Source: Synechococcales cyanobacterium 340R_concoct_173_sub
Lineage (GTDB): Bacteria; Cyanobacteriota; Cyanobacteriia; Leptolyngbyales; Leptolyngbyaceae
DNA: 9,099 bases
Reading direction: 5' to 3'
Assembly: GCA_025354065.1 (NCBI GenBank)
Contig: JANXNM010000008.1
Coordinates: forward strand, 1 to 9,099
Shown here: positions 1 through 5,475 of the stretch, piece after piece
How positions within the stretch are numbered: position 1 is the stretch's first letter
How the letters are laid out: every line of letters starts with the position of its first letter
The notes under the pieces: generated by a model
What the model was told of the DNA's origin: nothing
What the model saw: the letters and a program-made list of their open reading frames with translations, nothing else
The model's database searches: none
Program-made: the position numbers and the translations under genes

Positions 1-162
1 AAACGCTTTTCATTGGATGATGATCAATGGAAAACGCCTGAACGTAAAAATCAATTGGTTTTAATTGGTCAAAATCTGGATCATGATGCCTTACGAACTC
101 AGATAGAGAATTGCTTAGCGACAGCCTCTAGTACTCGTGGAAAAGGTTTTTTGCGCAAATAA
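1..162 (+). CDS. CobW-family GTPase/metallochaperone, C-terminal end (partial)
   Basis: The reading frame is open from the first base and stops with TAA at 160-162, giving the last 53 residues of a protein whose start lies outside the window. The visible part contains WKTPERKNQLVLIGQNLDHD followed by a helix with 'LRTQIENCLA'. This matches the end of the CobW C-terminal domain, where a '(R/K)xQLVFIGxxLD' strand is followed by a helix. Proteins of this family (COG0523, which includes CobW and the ZNG1-type zinc chaperones) are cytosolic P-loop GTPases that insert or deliver metal ions such as zinc or cobalt. The GTPase motifs and the CxCC metal site would lie upstream, so the subfamily and the metal cannot be judged here. 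The next gene starts 24 bases downstream on the same strand, which suggests an operon. Confidence 0.75.
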   Translation, partial: KRFSLDDDQWKTPERKNQLVLIGQNLDHDALRTQIENCLATASSTRGKGFLRK

Positions 163-186
163 CTAGATGTAACTGAGTATTTGTAA

Positions 187-465
187 ATGAGTAAGACTGA
201 ATTTTGGGTGTGCCAATATGACAACTGCTTGCGGCGACGATCGCGGGCAGTTTTGGATGGATTGTTGGCGATCGATTTACCTGCTGATACTGTGGTCTTA
301 GCAGGTGGATGCCAGGGGCAATGCCATATAGGACCAAATGTGCAAGTATTACGATCGGGTGATCGGCCAATATGGTATTGCGAAGTGAAGCCAGAAGATG
401 CCGCAGAAGTTATTCATGCAGTGGAACCTATCAAACGTCTTTTGAATCCAAGATTACACTTCTAG
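187..465 (+). CDS. Thioredoxin-like [2Fe-2S] ferredoxin, 92 aa
   Basis: This small soluble protein has four cysteines placed as in thioredoxin-like (2Fe-2S) ferredoxins: C9 and C14 near the N-terminus, then C42 and C46 in 'GGCQGQCHIGPNV'. The end of the protein ('WYCEVKPEDAAEVIHAV') matches the typical C-terminal 'Y..V.P.da.eIv' segment of the family. These domains occur as stand-alone ferredoxins and as the NuoE/HoxE-type subunit domain, where they carry one [2Fe-2S] cluster for one-electron transfer. At 92 residues this is the stand-alone form. ATG 187 is the first start after the upstream stop; I see no strong Shine-Dalgarno sequence, which is common in cyanobacteria. The 24-base gap to the CobW-family gene suggests co-transcription. 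The electron partner is unknown; a link to the CobW protein through metal or corrinoid chemistry is inference only. Confidence 0.82.
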   Translation: MSKTEFWVCQYDNCLRRRSRAVLDGLLAIDLPADTVVLAGGCQGQCHIGPNVQVLRSGDRPIWYCEVKPEDAAEVIHAVEPIKRLLNPRLHF

Positions 466-528
466 TATTTTGCACTCAATATTTGAATTCGGGGCGTTAC
501 TGATTTAGAGGATGAAGAAATATCTCCA

Positions 529-561
529 AGCAGCAGAAACTCGTTCTAAGGTTCTACTGCT
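529..561. repeat. Imperfect inverted repeat (hairpin) after the ferredoxin gene
   Basis: The arms AGCAGCAGAA (529-538) and TTCTACTGCT (552-561) pair in 9 of 10 positions with one central mismatch, around a 13-base loop. It lies 64 bases after the ferredoxin stop. No T-run follows, so it is not a classical intrinsic terminator. It could be a weak terminator, a processing site or chance. The rest of 466-702 contains no gene I can support. Confidence 0.35.
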
Positions 562-702
562 CATACGCGGATGTTGTCATGAATTGTGCATTCAAATGGA
601 ACGATCGATCGGGTGAATTGCATAGGTTGAGCACGACTTGAATTATGAGGAGAACAAGCAAGCAATGCACTGGCTTTTCTATTGTTCCCTACCTTGAGTT
701 TG

Positions 703-1260
703 ATGATGAAACTATTTAAATATCATTTTGATACGATCGCCAGTTTGGTACTGGGATGCACCATTTCAACGCTGAGCCTAGTTCCTCAAGCCCAGGCTAG
801 TGCACTTAAACGGCCAAATCCTGCCCCGATCGCAAGCCATGGCCTAGAAAATTCAACTTGTTACATTCAACTTCCAGGCCGTGATTCTCAAATGTTAGAT
901 CACCTTTGCGGCACTCATGAACCCAAACGCGATCGTCGTCGGGGCCGAAATGAGCTAGATACCGACGGCCTACCCTTCCTTATGAAGGAAAACTTTCGGG
1001 CCACTGAAGAAGCCAGTCGTAAACTCCAGGAAGCCCAGCAACGTTTTGAAAGAGAAATGCCACTATCTGACAATGCACTTCAGCTTAAAGATCAACAGCA
1101 AAAACTTTGGGCACAGATGAACAATGTTAAAACTCAGGCAGAACGAGAAAACTTGTTAAAACAGGCCCGAGAGCTATCAATCAAACTAGAGGCAGATCCC
1201 AGCGTGAAAAAATCCTATGAAATGATGCGAAAACTCTACCAAAGCAATCCACGGCGTTAG
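703..1260 (+). CDS. Secreted helical protein of unknown function, 185 aa
   Basis: I do not recognise a named family. ATG 703 is chosen because it puts a basic n-region (MMKLFKYHF) directly before a hydrophobic core (residues 11-28) and an 'AQASA' cleavage site near residue 34, a typical Sec signal peptide. A TTG start at 682 would add seven residues. A lipoprotein reading at 'VLGC' (C19) is possible but less likely, because the hydrophobic core continues past it. The mature protein has a pair of cysteines, C53 and C69, in 'CYIQLPGRDSQMLDHLCG'. This resembles a short 'C-[YF]-M-x ... L-x-x-L-C-G' segment that I associate with many exported cyanobacterial proteins; the two cysteines may form a disulfide. 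Next come a basic patch (KRDRRRGR, 75-82) and a long charged region, about 95-180, rich in Q, E, K and A, that should be helical or coiled-coil. The likely location is the periplasm or outside the cell. Nothing nearby points to a role. Confidence 0.65.
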   Translation: MMKLFKYHFDTIASLVLGCTISTLSLVPQAQASALKRPNPAPIASHGLENSTCYIQLPGRDSQMLDHLCGTHEPKRDRRRGRNELDTDGLPFLMKENFRATEEASRKLQEAQQRFEREMPLSDNALQLKDQQQKLWAQMNNVKTQAERENLLKQARELSIKLEADPSVKKSYEMMRKLYQSNPRR

Positions 1261-1338
1261 TCTGGCGAGGTCAGCCTTGGCTCGAAATTCTTTACCCTCA
1301 GGTCACATATACTAGGATGAGAGCTTAAGGAAATTGCC

Positions 1339-2685
1339 ATGACAACGTTGCTGACCAACCTGCAAAACCAGTTGCCGGACTTAGAATGCATTACAGATGC
1401 CAATCAAGTGCTGCGGCTCTCTCAGGATTACAATCATTTCAGCCCAATCCTACAACCGATTTTTGCCGACAAACGAGCAATAGCCGTCCTCCGTCCAGCC
1501 CATGAAACTGAGGTATTAGCGATCGCAAAATTTTGTGTCGCTCATCAAATTCCATTAACCGTGCGCGGCGCGGGCACCGGAAACTATGGTCAATGTGTCC
1601 CCTTAAATGGTGGCTTCATTTTAGACATGACCCGAATGAATGCGGTGCTATGGCAAAAACCGGGTATTGCTTATGTTGAACCAGGGGCAAAACTGGCCGC
1701 AATCGATCGGCTGACTCGGCCCAATGGTTGGGAAATTCGGATGGCTCCCTCTACTTACCGCACCGCAACGATTGGGGGCTTCATTGGCGGCGGCAGTGGT
1801 GGCATGGGTTCCATTACCTATGGGCAATTGCGCGATCGGGGCAATCTGCGGGCCATCCGACTCGTCACCATGGAAAATGAGCCACAGGTATTAGAATTAC
1901 GGGGCGAAGAAGTGTATCAAGTGGCCCATGCCTATGGAACAAATGGCATCATTACAGCCTTAGAAATTCCCTTGGCTTGTGCTTACAATTGGGCCGAGGC
2001 GATCGTGACATTTCCAACCTTTATGCAAGCCGCACGCTTTGGACAATCCCTTGGGGATGCGGATGGCATTGTCAAAAAATTAGTCACTGTATTCGCCGAT
2101 CCAATTCCCCAGTATTTCACAGCCCTACGATCGGTGATTCCAGAAGGCACCAGTGCAGCATTCGTTATGGTTTCTGAAGAATCATTACAACCCTTGCAAG
2201 AACTCGTCACAGAGTTAGGCGGGACAGTAGCACAGTGCAAGACTGCCGAAGAAGCCAGTAAAGGAACGCCCATCTATGAATATACATGGAATCACACCAC
2301 GCTCCATGCCCGAAATGTAAATCCAAATCTAACTTATTTACAAACGTTGTTACTTGGAGATCAAGAATTAAAACGTGTTGAACATTTTTATCAGCATTTC
2401 GGCAATGAAGTGATGATGCATTTAGAATTTCTGCGCTGCAATGGCCGATCGACCCCTGCCGCATTGCAACTCGTGCGATATTCTACACCCGATCGCTTAG
2501 AGGAAATCATTGCTTATCATGAATCCCATGGCGCTATTATTTTCAATCCTCACGCATATACCCTTGAAGACGGCGGGATGAAACAGGTAGATCTAGCGCA
2601 ATTGAAGTTCAAACAACAGGTTGATCCCTATGGATTAATGAATCCAGGGAAAATGAAAGGTTGGAATACCGAGACCAAACCATAA
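1339..2685 (+). CDS. FAD-binding oxidoreductase (FAD_binding_4/GlcD-like), 448 aa
   Basis: This protein belongs to the PCMH-type FAD-binding superfamily that includes glycolate/lactate oxidases and related dehydrogenases. The FAD-binding half shows the pyrophosphate-binding region 'VRGAGTGNYGQ' (75-85) followed by 'GGFILDMTRMNAV' (91-103), then the second glycine-rich loop 'GGFIGGGSGGMGSITYG' (146-162). The middle region (about 215-400) would be the substrate/cap domain and looks divergent. The C-terminus ends in 'VDPYGLMNPGKM' (428-439), the usual 'DPxGxxNPGK' closing motif. The residue after the first G-T-G is asparagine, not histidine, so a covalent histidyl-FAD link of the berberine-bridge type is not expected. 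The start is well supported: AAGGA at 1327-1331 lies 7 bases before ATG 1339. A TATACT hexamer at 1308-1313 could be a -10 element, but no clear -35 accompanies it. The substrate cannot be read from the sequence. Neighbours on both sides appear unrelated. Confidence 0.85.
   Translation: MTTLLTNLQNQLPDLECITDANQVLRLSQDYNHFSPILQPIFADKRAIAVLRPAHETEVLAIAKFCVAHQIPLTVRGAGTGNYGQCVPLNGGFILDMTRMNAVLWQKPGIAYVEPGAKLAAIDRLTRPNGWEIRMAPSTYRTATIGGFIGGGSGGMGSITYGQLRDRGNLRAIRLVTMENEPQVLELRGEEVYQVAHAYGTNGIITALEIPLACAYNWAEAIVTFPTFMQAARFGQSLGDADGIVKKLVTVFADPIPQYFTALRSVIPEGTSAAFVMVSEESLQPLQELVTELGGTVAQCKTAEEASKGTPIYEYTWNHTTLHARNVNPNLTYLQTLLLGDQELKRVEHFYQHFGNEVMMHLEFLRCNGRSTPAALQLVRYSTPDRLEEIIAYHESHGAIIFNPHAYTLEDGGMKQVDLAQLKFKQQVDPYGLMNPGKMKGWNTETKP
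1519..1526. repeat. HIP1 octamer GCGATCGC
   Basis: This is a perfect copy of the highly iterated palindrome characteristic of many cyanobacterial genomes, here inside the FAD oxidoreductase gene. Shorter CGATCG cores occur throughout the window. Confidence 0.85.
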
Positions 2686-2709
2686 AAATCTTGTGCTTTA
2701 AATCGGTGA

Positions 2710-2743
2710 TTGTCGGCATTGTGTGGGCATACTAAGATCTTAG
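2710..2743 (+). promoter_or_regulatory. Candidate promoter with a 12-bp palindrome before the kinase gene
   Basis: TTGTCG (2710-2715) and TAAGAT (2733-2738) are separated by 17 bases, and each matches the sigma-70 consensus at 4 of 6 positions. The -10 lies inside a perfect 12-bp palindrome CTAAGATCTTAG (2732-2743), which could be an operator. The kinase ATG follows about 20 bases later. The hexamer matches are modest, so this is a candidate only. Confidence 0.3.
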
Positions 2744-2762
2744 AATCATCCGTCAGGTTGCT

Positions 2763-4829
2763 ATGTCCTCAGCTACCCCCAATTCCCAGAATGGTACTCA
2801 CAACAGTACTTATAATAACATTTCATATCTTTCGACTAGACGGGTACTTTCCCCAACGCTCGGGTTTTATCTACATAAGCTCATTCGGCGCAATTTCGAT
2901 CAACTGAAGCTTGATCGATCGGGTCGGGCAGTGCTAGCTGATGGCTGGGGTGATCTCGATCGGCTACTGAGTACGCACCATAATCATAATGATGCCGCAA
3001 TTCAAGCCGCAATTGAACAACTTGAACATTTAACGCGGGCACATCAAGTTTTAAGTTCTCAAGGCGCAACCTTTCCAGAAGAATTAAGGGAAACCGAACG
3101 ATCGATTTTTGCACTATTGGGGTATCAGCTTCAACGCCAAACCAATCGGGGAAATATTTTGGTGGTGGATGACACGCCTGCTAATGTACGAATTTTGACC
3201 GATGCCTTAATGCATCACGGCTATGAAATCTGTAGTGCCATGAGCGGCGATCGGGCACTGGAAATCGTCCAGGATTTTATACCCGATTTGATTTTATTGG
3301 ATGTGATGATGCCGGAGATGGATGGCCATACCCTATGTCAACGGTTGAAAGAACTACCAGAAACTCACGATGTTCCAGTTATGTTTTTGAGTGCGATCGA
3401 TACCCCAAATGATCGGCTCAGAGCGTTACAAGTCGGCGGCATTGACTACATCACCAAACCATTTCACCTAGATGAAGTGATTGCCCGTGTCAGTCAACAA
3501 ATCGATCGTCGAAATTTACAAAAGCGATTAGAACAACAAAACTTTCGACTTCATGCTGAAATTCAAAACTATAAACAGTTAGAAGAACGCTACCGAAGTA
3601 TTTTCGACAATGCAATTGATGGAATGTTTCAGTCCACAGTAGAAGGCCAATTCATTACGGCCAATTCATCGCTAGCAAAAATGTATGGATATGCATCAGT
3701 CGAAGAACTTTGCACGTCTATTAGTGACATTAGTCAACAGCTTTATGTCCGTCCAGAACGCAGAAGTGAGTTCATGGGGACTGTGCTGCAAAACGGTGAA
3801 GTGTCAGACTTTGAGGCACAGGTATATTGCAAAAATGGCACAATATTATGGATTTCGGAGACGGTCCGATCGGTGAGAGATGCCCAAAACAATCTTATGT
3901 TTTATGAAGGTACGGTCAAAGACATTACGGACCGGAAACGGAATACTGAAATTTTGCGGGTGCGATCGAGTGAATTAGAAGACACCTTAGTTCAGCTCCG
4001 TTATAGTCAAGCGAAATTACTACAACAAGAAAAGATGTCGAGTCTTGGACAGCTTGTGGCGGGAATGGCGCACGAAATAAATAATCCTGTGAGCTTTATT
4101 TCCGGTAATTTAGTTTATGCGGAACAATATTTTGAAGATTTAGTGCGGGCATTTCACGAGGCAGGATTAGTACCGGGAGATGATATTGAATTTGTACTGA
4201 AAGATTTGCCCATACTATTGCAGTCTATTCGTACCGGGGCCGATCGGATTCGGTTGATTGTGCAGGCATTGAAGAGTTTCTCGCGCCTTGATGAAGTAGA
4301 GGAGAAGGAGGTTGATATTCATGAGGGTATTGAAAGCACATTGCTACTGTTATCTCATCGTTTAGATACGACGGCCAATCGTCCCAAGGTCAAAGTAATT
4401 AAGGATTTAGGTTCATTGCCAAAAGTGCATTGTTATCCAGGATTACTTAATCAAGCATTAATGAATTTGATGGGAAATGCGATCGATGCTTTGGATGCTA
4501 GTACAACGAATGGTAAACAACCAAAACTGGAATTACGAACTAAACTTGTAGACCCAAATCAAATTATGATCTGGATTTCGGACAATGGTTCGGGAATGCC
4601 AACAGAGGTTCAAGATCGTATCTTCGATCCATTCTTTACAGCTAAAGGAGTTGGTGAAGGGACGGGTATGGGACTTGCCATAAGCTATCAAATCATTGTG
4701 GAAAAACATGCAGGTCAGCTTGAATGTATCAGCGTGTTAGGGAAGGGAACTGAATTTGTAATCATTCTTCCGGTAAGTTTGGAAAGAAGCTTTGAAAAAG
4801 GATCGTTAAACAGCTTCAAAAACCTGTGA
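2763..4829 (+). CDS. Soluble sensor kinase: N-terminal region, REC, PAS, HisKA, HATPase_c, 688 aa
   Basis: Domain order is as follows. Residues 1-127 match no family I recognise. A receiver domain (about 130-248) has the acidic pair D136/D137, phospho-acceptor D180 in 'LILLDVMMPEMDG', S210 and K232 in 'TKPF'. A coiled linker follows, then a PAS domain (about 272-391, ending in 'GTVKDITDRK'). The dimerisation/phosphotransfer helix has H437 in 'GMAHEINNP'. The ATPase domain has the N-box 'NLMGNAIDAL' (N572), G1 'DNGSGMP' (D607), F-box 'FDPFFTAK' and G2 'GEGTGMGL'. All key residues for both phospho-acceptance and kinase activity are present. There is no membrane segment, so it should be cytosolic. 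Having REC first suggests an upstream kinase phosphorylates it and so tunes its own kinase output. No response regulator lies next to it. The ATG is secure: an in-frame stop lies at 2733-2735 and no other start codon lies between. The 3' end overlaps the convergent Uma2-family gene by 24 bases. Confidence 0.93.
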   Translation: MSSATPNSQNGTHNSTYNNISYLSTRRVLSPTLGFYLHKLIRRNFDQLKLDRSGRAVLADGWGDLDRLLSTHHNHNDAAIQAAIEQLEHLTRAHQVLSSQGATFPEELRETERSIFALLGYQLQRQTNRGNILVVDDTPANVRILTDALMHHGYEICSAMSGDRALEIVQDFIPDLILLDVMMPEMDGHTLCQRLKELPETHDVPVMFLSAIDTPNDRLRALQVGGIDYITKPFHLDEVIARVSQQIDRRNLQKRLEQQNFRLHAEIQNYKQLEERYRSIFDNAIDGMFQSTVEGQFITANSSLAKMYGYASVEELCTSISDISQQLYVRPERRSEFMGTVLQNGEVSDFEAQVYCKNGTILWISETVRSVRDAQNNLMFYEGTVKDITDRKRNTEILRVRSSELEDTLVQLRYSQAKLLQQEKMSSLGQLVAGMAHEINNPVSFISGNLVYAEQYFEDLVRAFHEAGLVPGDDIEFVLKDLPILLQSIRTGADRIRLIVQALKSFSRLDEVEEKEVDIHEGIESTLLLLSHRLDTTANRPKVKVIKDLGSLPKVHCYPGLLNQALMNLMGNAIDALDASTTNGKQPKLELRTKLVDPNQIMIWISDNGSGMPTEVQDRIFDPFFTAKGVGEGTGMGLAISYQIIVEKHAGQLECISVLGKGTEFVIILPVSLERSFEKGSLNSFKNL

Positions 4830-5423
4830 AACCGTCAAATTAAATTCAGGGAAAATGGATGAAACAATTCGATCGTTTCCCTGAAATTGTCGCACTTGAT
4901 ATTCCTCATCAATCAATTCATAAACAGAAATGGTCGGTTGTTTAGGCTGACCAATGTAGCGAACTGCACCTAATGCTAAATAGTCCACGATCCAATATTC
5001 TGCAATCCCTAACGCCTCATAATCACGAAGTTTAGTTAAATAATCATCGCGCCAGTTTGTGCTGACGACTTCTACCACTAACCTTGCCGAAGCACCTTCA
5101 GAAATTGTAGAATGCTTCTCCCAATAGGGATCTTGAGCTAGAACAGATCTATCCAGTACGATTACATCAGGTAAATAACTAGAATCAACTGAATCAATCT
5201 GAAGTAATTTTACTAGGGTATTATGAGCGACTGCATAGGGAAATCCAAGTCGTCGAATTTCTATATTGAACTCCGCTCCGATAAAACTACTGATTAACTC
5301 ATGGGGGCCGGTCGGACGCATTTCGACAACACTCCCTTCAATTAATTCATACCGTCTTCCGTCTTCTGGATAGGTCTCCAGAAATTCTTCAAATGTCAAT
5401 CTTTGCTGTAGTACTTGAATCAT
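4806..5423 (-). CDS. Uma2 family protein (DUF820), PD-(D/E)XK nuclease-like, 205 aa
   Basis: This matches the Uma2 (DUF820) family, which is greatly expanded in cyanobacteria and has a predicted restriction-endonuclease-like fold. Using the ATG at 5423, the protein begins 'MIQVLQQRLTFEEFLETYP'. It then shows 'RRYELIEGSVVEM' (23-35), 'YLPDVIVLD' with D86, 'ARLVVEVVS' with E118, and the family hallmark 'KLRDYEALGIAEYWIVD' (131-147), with a lysine after the E as expected for a PD-(D/E)XK core. The frame stays open upstream to 5507, but those 28 extra residues would run into the end of the neighbouring FHA-PrsW gene and lack family character, so the shorter start is preferred. A GAGG lies about 12 bases before the ATG. 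The cellular role of the family is not established; nuclease activity is a fold-based inference. Its last 24 bases overlap the end of the convergent kinase gene. Confidence 0.85.
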   Translation of the reverse strand: MIQVLQQRLTFEEFLETYPEDGRRYELIEGSVVEMRPTGPHELISSFIGAEFNIEIRRLGFPYAVAHNTLVKLLQIDSVDSSYLPDVIVLDRSVLAQDPYWEKHSTISEGASARLVVEVVSTNWRDDYLTKLRDYEALGIAEYWIVDYLALGAVRYIGQPKQPTISVYELIDEEYQVRQFQGNDRIVSSIFPEFNLTVSQVFEAV

Positions 5424-5442
5424 AAATTTAGTCTTTTTCCTC

Positions 5443-5472
5443 ACTATAATAGCGAAAATAATAAATAGCGAA
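5443..5472 (-). promoter_or_regulatory. Candidate promoter of the Uma2-family gene with a 9-bp direct repeat
   Basis: On the minus strand, TATAGT (5448-5443) is a good -10 match (5 of 6), about 20 bases before the Uma2 start. Just upstream, TTCGCTATT occurs twice (5472-5464 and 5456-5448), exactly 16 bases apart. The distal copy overlaps the -35 position and the proximal copy abuts the -10. Direct repeats placed like this are typical of transcription-factor sites, but no factor can be named. Confidence 0.4.
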
Positions 5473-5475
5473 GCT

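Noticed and set aside
512..616. 34-codon + strand frame beginning ATG AAG AAA in the gap after the ferredoxin gene
   Set aside because: The purine-rich AGAGG directly abuts the ATG with no spacer, the product (two adjacent Cys, no recognisable pattern) has no family character, and the hairpin at 529-561 lies inside it.
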